Assembly: GCA_963818855.1 (NCBI GenBank)
Contig: CAWFUH010000007.1
Location: 124,001-188,000 of the forward strand
DNA: 64,000 nucleotides
Direction of reading: 5' to 3'
Source of the DNA: Bog-159 sp963818855
GTDB taxonomy: Bacteria; Acidobacteriota; Terriglobia; Bryobacterales; Bryobacteraceae
The position numbers were made by a program, and so were the translations under genes. This document shows, one piece after another, positions 1-8,751 of the stretch (its first letter is position 1; every line of letters starts with the position of its first letter). The notes under the pieces are model-generated. The model had not been told where the DNA came from. It did no database searches and saw only the letters and a program-made list of their open reading frames with translations.

Positions 1-2492
1 CGGTTGGCGATGTCTTCCGCCTGGCGCGCCAGATCGTCGACGCCGGCGGCGGTCTGCTGCTGGCGCATGCCGGAGAGCAAGTCGCGCGCTTCTTTCAATC
101 GCTCAGCGGCACGCTGCGCGTCGGCTTCGCTCTGGGTGGACGTGGATTGGCGCATGTCCTGTTGTGCCTGGCGTAACTGCTCGATGGCCCGCTGCAGTTG
201 CTGCGACGACATCTGACCGCCCTGGCTGGACGCTCGCCCACTCTGTCCCGACTGCTGGCCGGATTGCTGCTGGCCGGATTGCTGCTGGCCCTGCTGGCTG
301 CGCGTGAGCTGCTCCATCTTGCGCTGCAGTTCTTCGGCTTCGCGGCGCAGCATCTCCTGCTGCCAGCGCTGTTGTGAAATCTGCTGGTTGCGGCGCTGTT
401 GTTCGGCAAGCTCCTGCTGCCGGCGCGCGAGCTGCTCGAGCTTCTGCAGCGCATCGTCGATTTCGTGCTGGCGTTGATCTTTGGAGGCCGATGACTGGCC
501 ACTCTCGTACTGATTCTTTTCGGTGTCGAGCTCCAGATCGAACAGACTTTGCAGGTCGCGCTCCGCGCCGCTCGAGGCGCCCCCACCACCGCCGCCGCGA
601 TTTCCGAACGCCACCTTGATGTCGCGCATTACGGCCTCGGCGCGCAACAGATGCTGCAGGGCTTTCTCTTCTGGCGCGAGTGCGTTCTGCCATTGCGAAC
701 CGCGCAACTTGTCGGATGCCGGCCCCATGGCCTTTACGGCCTCGTCCATATCGGCGGTGAATGCTTTGAACTCCTCACTGGAGCCAGCCAATTGGCGGGC
801 CTTCATGCGCTCGGAAAGCGAATGCGCCTGGTCGCGCAGTTTGGACTGAACACCCGAAAGGAAACCGGCGTTCTCGGTCGCGGCGGCCTTATTACCTGAG
901 ATGTCCTTGATCTGATTCCAGGTGGCGGCGATGATCTCTTTCTCGCGTTCGGAGATCTTGTTGTCGTCCTGATCGCCGCCGGCACTATTCATCCCGCCGG
1001 ATTCCTGCGATTGCGAATAACGGCGCTCGAAAGGCTCGGCCTGGATGAACATCATATCGGTGCGCGCGGTCGAATGCGCATCGCGCGAGGTGGCATACAT
1101 GCTCACGAGGTCGCCGGGTGAAAGCTTGAAATCTTCCAGCGCGATGGTGATGGAGCCGGAGGCGTTGCGGAGCCCTTTATTCTTGAGCAGGGAGACAGTT
1201 TTCTCCGCATCGCCATTTACCGAATAGTGCAGGGCCAGTTCGTCGAGGCCGAAATCGTCCTGGCCTTCGACCGCCACGGTCACTTCTTCGATGGGATTCA
1301 CGCGCGCGTCCTGCTGCGGCCGGGTGATGCGCACCGTGGGCGGCTCGTCTTTTTGCGCTTCGATGAAATAATCCGGGCTGAGCCGCACATCCTCGCCTTG
1401 GTCGACGGCGGCGATGTGATACATGCCGTCCTTGCGAATGGGTACGCTGGCGATGCGCACGCCGTTTTCGCCGGAACGCAGCATCAGCTTGGTCCCATCG
1501 TCGAAGAGCAACGCGCCGTTCACCAGCGGCCGGTCGGTTTCGATGGCCACGTCGGCATCGGTACCTTCGACGGCTCGCAAATCGCCGCCGGGATCTTCGA
1601 TTTTGTCCTCCATCCCGGTCCAAGCCGGAAAATGATAGGTGACCCTCAACTTCTTGATGGCGGGCAGATCGACTACTTTCAGGTGATACTGTTTCGAACG
1701 GACGCCGCCGGCTTCGACATAGTAGTCGAGGGACTCGGGCACGCCGGCGATCAGGAACTCATAGCCGGGACCGTTGATCTGCGGACGCATGTCGGCCTGT
1801 TCCCATTTCGACGAGCTGGCGTACTTGGCGAACATGCGCACGCGCTGCGCCTGGAAGCCTTTCAATTGGGCGCCTATAAGCTGGTCGGCGAGGCGGCGGA
1901 CGGTGTGATTGCCGGGATCGACGGAGATGTCGTAGTAGGGCGTGAGTTCGCCCTTAGGCAGACGGCCCCACAGCAGGGACGTTCCGTAGCCCAGGAATCC
2001 GGGACCGGAGGTGCCCAGCCAGATGAGGATGATGAGTGAGACGCCGGCGGTAGAAACGAAGCTGAGGATGCGGTTGCGGCCGGCCACGCGGGCGGGTTCG
2101 GCTTTGCGCGAGACTTCCAGGGTATCGGCGGCGAGCAGGGGCAGAAAGGGATCGTCTGGATTGCTTTGCGCGCGCTCGGTGAAAGTGAGCAGACGTTCCT
2201 GGAATGCCGGGAATTGGCGTTCCGTTTCACGCGCGGCGTGGCGACGGTTGAGGCGGAGGAGCGGCACTACCAGTCCGATGCCCAAGGCGAGGGCCAGCGC
2301 CAGGAAGAGCAGCACGCGCGCGGTGGCCACGCTGGGATCGGAGAAGGAGAAGGCGTTCGCCAGCAAGACCGCCAGCACGGTGAAGATCAGCGCCGCGGCG
2401 GCGGTGATGGCCGCTCCCTTGGTGAAGGCCAGCAGGCGCAGGCGCCGCTCGATGCGGCGGAGATAATCGGATACACCGGTTAGTGGATTCAT
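1..2492 (-). CDS. DUF4175-like membrane protein of the Bat operon, C-terminus beyond the window
   Basis: An open frame of about 830 codons runs from an ATG at 2492 to the left edge without a stop. Hydrophobic segments lie near residues 27-48, 59-79 and 142-160. A long extracytoplasmic part with beta-sandwich-like character follows. From about residue 660 the chain is Gln/Glu/Arg-rich, predicted coiled coil, with QQSGQQ-type runs near 730-750. The start overlaps the stop of the upstream BatA-like gene as ATGA, so translation is probably coupled. Proteins of this layout are known next to BatA/DUF58/MoxR genes; the DUF4175 label is from resemblance only. Possible role: membrane scaffold for the VWA/MoxR complex (inference). 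Confidence 0.7.
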   Translation of the reverse strand, partial: MNPLTGVSDYLRRIERRLRLLAFTKGAAITAAAALIFTVLAVLLANAFSFSDPSVATARVLLFLALALALGIGLVVPLLRLNRRHAARETERQFPAFQERLLTFTERAQSNPDDPFLPLLAADTLEVSRKAEPARVAGRNRILSFVSTAGVSLIILIWLGTSGPGFLGYGTSLLWGRLPKGELTPYYDISVDPGNHTVRRLADQLIGAQLKGFQAQRVRMFAKYASSSKWEQADMRPQINGPGYEFLIAGVPESLDYYVEAGGVRSKQYHLKVVDLPAIKKLRVTYHFPAWTGMEDKIEDPGGDLRAVEGTDADVAIETDRPLVNGALLFDDGTKLMLRSGENGVRIASVPIRKDGMYHIAAVDQGEDVRLSPDYFIEAQKDEPPTVRITRPQQDARVNPIEEVTVAVEGQDDFGLDELALHYSVNGDAEKTVSLLKNKGLRNASGSITIALEDFKLSPGDLVSMYATSRDAHSTARTDMMFIQAEPFERRYSQSQESGGMNSAGGDQDDNKISEREKEIIAATWNQIKDISGNKAAATENAGFLSGVQSKLRDQAHSLSERMKARQLAGSSEEFKAFTADMDEAVKAMGPASDKLRGSQWQNALAPEEKALQHLLRAEAVMRDIKVAFGNRGGGGGGASSGAERDLQSLFDLELDTEKNQYESGQSSASKDQRQHEIDDALQKLEQLARRQQELAEQQRRNQQISQQRWQQEMLRREAEELQRKMEQLTRSQQGQQQSGQQQSGQQSGQSGRASSQGGQMSSQQLQRAIEQLRQAQQDMRQSTSTQSEADAQRAAERLKEARDLLSGMRQQQTAAGVDDLARQAEDIAN

Positions 2493-4579
2493 ACCGCCTC
2501 TTCGTGGGGCAGGACTCCAGTCCTGCGGCCGGCGTCCACGCCGGCAGGTTCGTTGATAAGGGAGGGGCGGGTCTGGAGACCCGCCGCAGACCTGGAAGTC
2601 TGCCCCACATCATTCAAATGATGGTTTCCTAATAACGATTCCGCTATCGCCAGCACTAAAACTGCCATCAGGACATACCACCAGAACTCTTGCGGGTGGG
2701 GCTTTTCGGCTTCCTCCGCGGAAGTTGCATTCTGCCCCCCCTGAGCCGTATTCTGCCACAGCGCCAGCGTGTCTGCCGAGAGCGGATCGAGATCAGACTC
2801 GTGGCGGTCCGCATTTACCGCTACTAGTTCGTGGCGGCCATTGGGGCGCTTCACATCGTAAAAGCCCGCCATGGTAAGCGGCATGTTCTGCGCGCGCGTG
2901 GCTTCGTCGAGGGTCAGCGCGCGCTCGCCCTTGGGGTCGAGCACCTCCACGGCCGCACCCTTTTCGCTGCCCTGCCGCAATTCCAGGTACGATCCCACCA
3001 TGTGATTGGCGGGACCTTCCTCCTGCCGCGCGAGGTAATTCGCCGTGTGTTCGATGAAGGGCACGAAGGAGTTGTGCAGCGGAAAATCGTTGGAGATGTT
3101 ATCGAAGGTGGAGGCAAACACCACGATACGGCCTTCGCCCAGCCGCTTGTCGAGCAGCAGAGGCGTATCGTCGCCGAGGCGTGCGGCCACTTGCGCGGCG
3201 CCCGGATTGATGCGCACCGCCTGGTAGAACTTTACGTCATCCCAATGTTGGGCGTTTTGCGTCGAAGGATGGCCCGTATCGAGCCAGCTGACGGATTGGA
3301 ACAAGGCGCCATCGCGGCCGTAATAGCGCGGCTCAATGATTTTTTCATCGAATACCGGAACGTGGTCGCGCAAAGCTGATTCACGTCCCAGGGCCACCAG
3401 CAGCGACCCACCGGCGCGCACGTAGGCGCGCAGGGCGGCTTCGAAGCCGGGCGGCAGCGAGCCGGCATCGGAAAGCACCACGAAGGCGTACTTATGCGGA
3501 TCCAGGTTCGCGCTCTGTTCGGCGGGCACCGCATCCAGCGCGTAAGCCGATTCGGCGGCGGCTTCGAGCGCCGTGCGGAAGTACAGAGCGTCGCGCTGAT
3601 TGCGCCCTTCGTGGACGAACAGAACGCGGCGCGCTTCGGCACGTTCGACCGAAAAATAGAACCGGTCGTCGTCGGGAAGCCGATCGGCCGAATCGATACG
3701 GATTTCGCCGCGATTCAGGCCGTAGGGCAGATCGGCGGGCTGGAAATCGACGGTGCCGCGGCCGCCGGCCGGGACGCTGACGGTTTTGGAATCCAACTCG
3801 CGGCCATTCACCACGAGCGAAACGCGGCGCTGAGCCTGTTCCGTGCCGTATCCGGCGACCGTGGCTTCGACGCGCGTCTTACCGGAGCCATAGATGCGGC
3901 GGGGCGCGTTCACGCTTTCGACGGCGAAGTTAGGGTCGCGCCGGTCGGCAACCGGATGCGGAATCAGCCGTACGTTGTCGCCCAGATGCAAGTCCGAGAA
4001 GTTGGCCGGCAACGAGGACTTTTGCATATCGGAGAACAGGTGCGCTTCGACCGGCATGCGGGCCGATTGCGCGATGGAGCGCAGCGCGCGGGTCAACTCG
4101 GCGTAAGAACTGCGCGTATCGCCAGGCGCGATCGGCGGGATGGCGGCGGCCGAATCGCCCATCATCTGGACGTGAGAGCCGAAAGCCAGCACCTGCAACT
4201 TGTCACGGTCGCCCAATTTGGATGCGACCTCGGTGGCTTCCTGCTTAGCGCGCGCCAGGCGTCCATCGGCGCGCATGCTGAAGGAATTATCGATGGCGAG
4301 CACCGTCAACTTGGGACCGCCCGTGAGTGCCGCGAGGCGCGATTGCAAATACGGACGCGCGAAAGCGAACGCCAAAAGGGCGAACACCGCCATACGGAGC
4401 GCCAGGAGCAGAAGATATTGCAAGCGCCGGTGCTTGATGGAACTCTGCGTGCGCCGCTCGAAGAACATCAACGAACTGAAAGGCAGGGGCGTGCTTTTGT
4501 GTTTTTTGAGCAGGTGCAGCCAGAGGGGCAGGCCTAAGACCGCGAGCCCGGCTAATGCCCAGGGCGCCAGCAATCCCAT
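2489..4579 (-). CDS. BatA-like membrane protein with von Willebrand factor A domain
   Basis: A 696-residue protein. The N-terminus has the BatA double-membrane pattern (hydrophobic stretches near residues 5-23 and 54-74 around a basic loop). A VWA domain follows with a MIDAS-like DNSFS at 97-101. The large middle part resembles a GATase-like fold, and a last membrane helix lies near 634-652. In MoxR-linked operons such VWA proteins are thought to act as metal-dependent scaffolds for MoxR chaperones. The last 39 residues are unusual: 35 of them are encoded by a paired-hairpin intergenic repeat (2504-2608) read in frame. The start lies next to the DUF58 stop (4580) and the stop overlaps the next gene. 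Confidence 0.85.
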   Translation of the reverse strand: MGLLAPWALAGLAVLGLPLWLHLLKKHKSTPLPFSSLMFFERRTQSSIKHRRLQYLLLLALRMAVFALLAFAFARPYLQSRLAALTGGPKLTVLAIDNSFSMRADGRLARAKQEATEVASKLGDRDKLQVLAFGSHVQMMGDSAAAIPPIAPGDTRSSYAELTRALRSIAQSARMPVEAHLFSDMQKSSLPANFSDLHLGDNVRLIPHPVADRRDPNFAVESVNAPRRIYGSGKTRVEATVAGYGTEQAQRRVSLVVNGRELDSKTVSVPAGGRGTVDFQPADLPYGLNRGEIRIDSADRLPDDDRFYFSVERAEARRVLFVHEGRNQRDALYFRTALEAAAESAYALDAVPAEQSANLDPHKYAFVVLSDAGSLPPGFEAALRAYVRAGGSLLVALGRESALRDHVPVFDEKIIEPRYYGRDGALFQSVSWLDTGHPSTQNAQHWDDVKFYQAVRINPGAAQVAARLGDDTPLLLDKRLGEGRIVVFASTFDNISNDFPLHNSFVPFIEHTANYLARQEEGPANHMVGSYLELRQGSEKGAAVEVLDPKGERALTLDEATRAQNMPLTMAGFYDVKRPNGRHELVAVNADRHESDLDPLSADTLALWQNTAQGGQNATSAEEAEKPHPQEFWWYVLMAVLVLAIAESLLGNHHLNDVGQTSRSAAGLQTRPSLINEPAGVDAGRRTGVLPHEEAV
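2504..2608. repeat. Paired-hairpin repeat, copy 1, inside the 3' end of the BatA-like gene
   Basis: The 105-bp segment starts GTGGGGCAGGAC and ends CTGCCCCAC, so the outer ends are inverted. It holds four short hairpins: a GGACTCCAGTCC stem, a GCCGGCGTCCACGCCGGC stem, a CGGGTCTGGAGACCCG stem and a closing GCAGACCTGGAAGTCTGC stem. Its length is exactly 35 codons. It is read without stop as part of the BatA-like coding sequence and contributes that protein's tail. Confidence 0.85.
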
Positions 4580-5467
4580 TTACATCCTCCCCTGGCGCAC
4601 GGCGAGGTACTCGCGCAGACCTTCGTCGAGCGGGCGTCCGGTGTCCATCAGGAAATAATCGAGGCCCGCGCCTTTGGCCTGGTCGCGCAGGGCGTCGATG
4701 TGCGCGTCGATTTTGCGTCGGTATTCGCTGCGCGCATATTCGGGCGAAACCTCCAGCGTGCCGCTGGTTTCCATGTCGGTGAGCAGGACCGGCTCGCGGA
4801 ATTTGGGCGCGATCTCCTGCGGGTCAAGGACGTGAAAGAGAATCACTTCGTTGCCGCGGAAGCGCAGGGGTTCGACTGTCTTGATGATGATTTCCGGGCG
4901 CTCATAGAAATCCGAGATGACCACGGCCAGGCCTCGGCGGCGCGTGAAATCGAGGAAGTGCACGAAGGGCTTGGCGAAATCCGTGTGGGTGCCGGGCTGG
5001 GCCTTTTCGATGGCATGCAGCAGGCGGAACAACTGTCCCTGGCGGCCGGAGGGCGCGACGTAATTCTGCACCTGTTCGTCGAAGACGATCAGGCCGGCGG
5101 CATCGCGCTGGGCGTGCGCCAGGTAGCAGAGCGAGGCGGCCAGGAAGCGCGCGTAGTCCAGTTTGTTGACGGCGTGGGAGCCGTAGGCCATGGAGGCGCT
5201 GGCATCCAGCAGGATGAGCAGTTGCGTGTTGGTTTCGCCGCGATAGCGCTTCAGATAGACGCGCTCGGTGCGGGCGAAGACGTTCCAATCGACGTGCCGC
5301 AAGTCGTCGCCGGGGGTGTAGGCGCGGTACTCGGCGAATTCCTGGCTGAAGCCGTAGTCGGGCGAGCGGTGCAGTCCCGCGATGAAGCCGTCCACTACGG
5401 TCTTGGCCACCAGGTCGAGACCGGAGATGGAGGCTAGGGTCGCGGGGTCTAGGAAACGCTGCAACAT
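4580..5467 (-). CDS. DUF58 domain protein (VWA-like)
   Basis: A 295-residue protein from the ATG at 5467; a GTG at 5530 would add 21 His/Pro-rich residues encoded by the G-rich repeat upstream, so I prefer the internal ATG. The sequence shows the DUF58 signature: SxEFAEYRxYTPGDDLRxVDWNVFART, followed by a VWA-like core with the MIDAS-type LLDASASM. There is no membrane helix, as in the soluble DUF58 subclass. DUF58 proteins are standard partners of MoxR ATPases. The gene is directly followed by the BatA-like gene with no spacer. Confidence 0.88.
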   Translation of the reverse strand: MLQRFLDPATLASISGLDLVAKTVVDGFIAGLHRSPDYGFSQEFAEYRAYTPGDDLRHVDWNVFARTERVYLKRYRGETNTQLLILLDASASMAYGSHAVNKLDYARFLAASLCYLAHAQRDAAGLIVFDEQVQNYVAPSGRQGQLFRLLHAIEKAQPGTHTDFAKPFVHFLDFTRRRGLAVVISDFYERPEIIIKTVEPLRFRGNEVILFHVLDPQEIAPKFREPVLLTDMETSGTLEVSPEYARSEYRRKIDAHIDALRDQAKGAGLDYFLMDTGRPLDEGLREYLAVRQGRM

Positions 5468-5565
5468 GGGAGGCCGGTGGTGGGTGGTAGGTGGTGGGTT
5501 GTGGGTCGCGTGTCTGCCACCACCTATCACCCAGCAACCTATAACCTCATTCCTTCGGTGCTCCT
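5468..5565. repeat. G-rich low-complexity repeat with inverted partner between moxR and DUF58 genes
   Basis: On the plus strand 5468-5513 is a run of GGTGGTGGGTGGTAGG-type units. It is followed at 5518-5547 by a CCACCACCTATCACCC stretch that is its approximate inverted partner. The intergenic transcript would therefore be C-rich then G-rich and able to fold back. The repeat contains no clear Shine-Dalgarno sequence for DUF58. Confidence 0.55.
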
Positions 5566-6573
5566 TTATACTCCAGTAACTTCTGCAGATATGTCATCCT
5601 GTTTCAGGCGGTCGGACTCCGCATGGAAGTTGAGCAGGATGCGGTGGCGCAGGACCGGGATATACAGTGCGCGGATATCTTCATAGGTCACGTGGTAGCG
5701 GCTCTTCATGAGCGCCCGGGCTTTGGCGGCCAGCACCAGGAACTGGGCGGCGCGCACGCTGGCGCCGTAGTTCACGTATTTTTTGACGAAGTCCGGCGCG
5801 CTTTCGTCACTGCTGCGGCTGGCGCGCACTAAGTCGATGGCATAGCGCGCTACGGATTCGCCGATGGGGACCATGCGCACTAATTGCTGGAAGTCCAGGA
5901 TTTCTTCGGCATTCGTGACGGGGTCTGCTTGCGCGATGTGGGTGGTGGTTGTCAGATCGACCACCTGTAACTCTTCCGCGGCGGTCAGATAGCCTAGCAC
6001 GGTGTTGAAAAGGAAGCGATCCAACTGTGCCTCGGGCAGGGGGTAAGTGCCTTCGAGCTCTATGGGGTTCTGCGTGGCCAGCACGAAGAACGGAGCGGGC
6101 AGTTTGTAATTATTGCCGCGCACCGTGCAGGCGAGCTCCTGCATGGCTTCGAGCAGCGCCGATTGGGTCTTGGGCGGTGTACGGTTGATTTCATCCGCCA
6201 GCAGCACGTTGGCGAAGATGGGGCCTTTGACGAATGTCCAGGTGCGGTGGCCGGTGGTGGGATCTTCCTCGATGATGTCGGTGCCGGTGATATCGGAGGG
6301 CATCAGGTCGGGCGTAAACTGGATGCGTTTGAATAGCAGGCCCAGGGTTTGCGCCATGGTGCGGACGAGCAGCGTTTTCGCGGTACCGGGGAGGCCGGTA
6401 ATGAGACAGTGGCCGCCTACGAACAAGGCGATCATGACCTGCTCCAGCACTTCCTCCTGGCCGACGATGACGCGCCGGACCTGACGCACAATTTCCGTTT
6501 GCACTTCCCGGAAGCGCTCGATGCGGCTGCGCAGGACGTCGGGTTCTAACTGAGGTGTGACGGTGGTGGACAT
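5566..6573 (-). CDS. MoxR-family AAA+ ATPase
   Basis: A 335-residue MoxR ATPase of normal length. Walker A is GLPGTAKT near residues 59-66, Walker B is VLLADEINR near 124-132, and the sensor region reads ATQNPIELEGTYPLPEAQ followed by LDRF. MoxR proteins are AAA+ chaperones that act on VWA proteins; the adjacent DUF58 and BatA-like genes are the expected partners. About 100 bp of G-rich repeat separates it from DUF58, and a paired-hairpin repeat separates it from the TPR peptidase gene upstream, so these two gaps may set relative expression within the operon (inference). Confidence 0.93.
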   Translation of the reverse strand: MSTTVTPQLEPDVLRSRIERFREVQTEIVRQVRRVIVGQEEVLEQVMIALFVGGHCLITGLPGTAKTLLVRTMAQTLGLLFKRIQFTPDLMPSDITGTDIIEEDPTTGHRTWTFVKGPIFANVLLADEINRTPPKTQSALLEAMQELACTVRGNNYKLPAPFFVLATQNPIELEGTYPLPEAQLDRFLFNTVLGYLTAAEELQVVDLTTTTHIAQADPVTNAEEILDFQQLVRMVPIGESVARYAIDLVRASRSSDESAPDFVKKYVNYGASVRAAQFLVLAAKARALMKSRYHVTYEDIRALYIPVLRHRILLNFHAESDRLKQDDISAEVTGV

Positions 6574-6587
6574 ATGGTTAGGGTGTT

Positions 6588-6676
6588 GTGGGGCAGACCT
6601 CCAGGTCTGCGCGGGTCCTCCAGGACCCGCACTGGCCGGCGTGGACGCCGGCCGCAGGACTGGAGTCCTGCCCCAC
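6588..6676. repeat. Paired-hairpin repeat, copy 2
   Basis: The 89-bp segment starts GTGGGGCAGACC and ends GTCCTGCCCCAC. It contains hairpins GCAGACCTCCAGGTCTGC, GCGGGTCCTCCAGGACCCGC and GCCGGCGTGGACGCCGGC, plus the inverted closing end. It fills the gap between the peptidase MA and MoxR genes of the same operon. Confidence 0.88.
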
Positions 6677-6687
6677 GCGTTCGGTGC

Positions 6688-8751
6688 TCATTTGGAGAGC
6701 TCCAGTAACATCTTTTGGGCGGGCCGGAATCCGGGAGCGGCCTCCAGTGACAGTAACAGTTCGTCTTTGGCGGCATCCGGACGATTGGCCGAACGATAGG
6801 CCTTGGCCAGATCGAAGTGCGACGCGGCCGGATCGGTGGGCGCCTTTGCCAGCACCGCCTGGTACTCGCGGATCGCGCCGGCCGTGTTGCCCAGGTCTAA
6901 CCAAAGGCCGCCCAGGCGGCGATGCAACTCCTCGTCGATAGGATTTATGTAATTCAGCCGGTCGAGCACGGCGGCCGCTTCCTTCTTATTGCCGGCCTCT
7001 TCGAGGAGGGTGGCCAATTGTTTCAGTGTATCAGGGCTGCGGCCACCTTCTTTAACATAGCGATCGAGTTCATCGATGGCCGCTTTTTTGTCTCCCTTGG
7101 CAACGTAGGCATCGGCCAAAAGCTGGTAGACATTGCCGGGTTCCACATAATCGGGATAAGTATCACGGATTCCGGCGCCGTCGCGAATCATATCCGCGTA
7201 ATCCTCGGCCTTATACTCTTCGGCGACTTTCTTCAAGCCCTTGCGCCAGTCGTCGAAGCCGTCTACGGTCTTCTTCGTTTCAGCATCCAGCGCGGCCATG
7301 AATCGCTTATCGAATTCTTCCGGCTTGACGCCCAACTCTTTCTCAATTACCTCGGGAGTGGATGCGCCGGCAGCGAAATCGTGTATCATGGCCAGCAGCT
7401 TGGGCCAGCCCCACTCTTGATTGATGAAGTCGCACATGCGGCCGGCTTCGAAGTACGACACGACGACTTGCGTCGGGTAAGTGGGACGCACAAACCCGCG
7501 ATCCAACTCGGCTACCGGCAGCAGCTTCTTGTCCTTGATGGCCATGATGACGTGCGGGTCGAGGCGGTCGCCCCACTCGGGCGAAACGGCGGTCTCTTCG
7601 TGCACGGCCAATCCTTCGGTGAACCAGCGCGGTACGCGGAAATTCGTCATGTTCAGAACATAGACGTGGCTAAGCTCGTGCCACATGGTAGTGGCCCAGT
7701 GGAAGCTTCCGGGCGGGCGGCCGGAAGGACTGTCCATGGCCACCACGTAGCCGAAAGTGACTCCCAGCGCGCCCAGCCCGGGCATGCCCATCGTGCGGAC
7801 GGCGAAGTCTTCATGATCGGGATAGACTTCCACCTGCACGGGCCGGTCGAGATGATAGCCGTATTTCTTGTCATAAGTGCTCAGCGCGCGCAACATCTCG
7901 GTTTCGAAATAGGGATGCAGGAGCTCGGCTTCTTTCTTATGCAGACGAAGGATGGTTCTATCTGTCTTGTAAGTGATGAAGTTTTTGTAGCTATCCATCA
8001 GCCGAAGTGTGTTAGTGGTCGCGGCATCGGCGTATTGGTTCTCGTAAGCCGGCTCCAGTTCGGCGCGGGCTTCCTGTTCGCGGCCGAGGCGCATCAGGTT
8101 GATGCCTAGCTGGGAGTGAGCGCTCCATAAGTCGGGCTGGGCGGCGATGGCTTTGCGGAAGAGCTGGATGCCTTCTTCGTAGCGGCGATTCAGGACGAAG
8201 ATGCGTCCGGCGGTTTCGTAAGCTGGCCCCGAATGCGGATCCCAGGGCGAGTCGGTTTTGTCGTTCAGCCAGTCGATGGTGGCGAGGATGGCTTTGGCCT
8301 GGATCGCGTTCGGAGACATGGCCAAGGCCTTGTGCGCCTCTTCCGCCGCCTTCACCGGGTCGTTATCTTCGAGTTCCAGGCGCGCCAGCAGTTCCTCCGC
8401 CTCGACTAGGTGCGGATCGGCATCCAGGGCCTGATGGGCGAAGTAAGTGGCCTGCGCCTCGAAGGTTTGCGAGGCGACCAGCGCCAGACCCAGCAGCGCG
8501 TTTGCCTGCTTCGGCTGGATGGCCAGCGCTTCGTTGAAGAGCTTGGCGGCTTCGGTGGCGTTGAAGCGCTCCAGGAATAACCGGCCCATTTGAACGCGGT
8601 ACTCGGCATTGCGTGGATGCGCGGCGACGAGCGATTCAAAGGCATGCTCCGCTTCCTGATAGCGGTGCTGCTTCCAGAGCGATTCAGCTTGATCGATGGT
8701 TTGCGCAGGCAGCGCCGCGGCCGCGCAGAGAATCGCCAGCAGGAGTCTCAT
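6688..8751 (-). CDS. Secreted TPR protein with peptidase MA-like (gluzincin) domain
   Basis: A 687-residue protein with a signal peptide (about residues 1-16, cleavage after an Ala-Leu-Pro-Ala stretch). TPR-like repeats fill residues 20-240 and again 540-687. Between them is a zinc protease core: HELSH near residue 356, followed by PRWFTEGLAVHEE with the likely third zinc ligand Glu. This is the pattern of peptidase MA family gluzincins. The start overlaps the stop of the caspase-fold gene (ATGA), tying a likely periplasmic protease to the MoxR/VWA operon. The substrate is unknown. Confidence 0.85.
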   Translation of the reverse strand: MRLLLAILCAAAALPAQTIDQAESLWKQHRYQEAEHAFESLVAAHPRNAEYRVQMGRLFLERFNATEAAKLFNEALAIQPKQANALLGLALVASQTFEAQATYFAHQALDADPHLVEAEELLARLELEDNDPVKAAEEAHKALAMSPNAIQAKAILATIDWLNDKTDSPWDPHSGPAYETAGRIFVLNRRYEEGIQLFRKAIAAQPDLWSAHSQLGINLMRLGREQEARAELEPAYENQYADAATTNTLRLMDSYKNFITYKTDRTILRLHKKEAELLHPYFETEMLRALSTYDKKYGYHLDRPVQVEVYPDHEDFAVRTMGMPGLGALGVTFGYVVAMDSPSGRPPGSFHWATTMWHELSHVYVLNMTNFRVPRWFTEGLAVHEETAVSPEWGDRLDPHVIMAIKDKKLLPVAELDRGFVRPTYPTQVVVSYFEAGRMCDFINQEWGWPKLLAMIHDFAAGASTPEVIEKELGVKPEEFDKRFMAALDAETKKTVDGFDDWRKGLKKVAEEYKAEDYADMIRDGAGIRDTYPDYVEPGNVYQLLADAYVAKGDKKAAIDELDRYVKEGGRSPDTLKQLATLLEEAGNKKEAAAVLDRLNYINPIDEELHRRLGGLWLDLGNTAGAIREYQAVLAKAPTDPAASHFDLAKAYRSANRPDAAKDELLLSLEAAPGFRPAQKMLLELSK

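Noticed and set aside
1227..4537. Long plus-strand frames (270 and 347 codons) opposite the Bat operon
   Set aside because: Antisense shadows; the minus-strand genes have clear family motifs and ATGA coupling.
2504..6676. Regular stem repeats considered as CRISPR
   Set aside because: Copies are kilobases apart, contain hairpins, and there are no equal spacers or cas genes.
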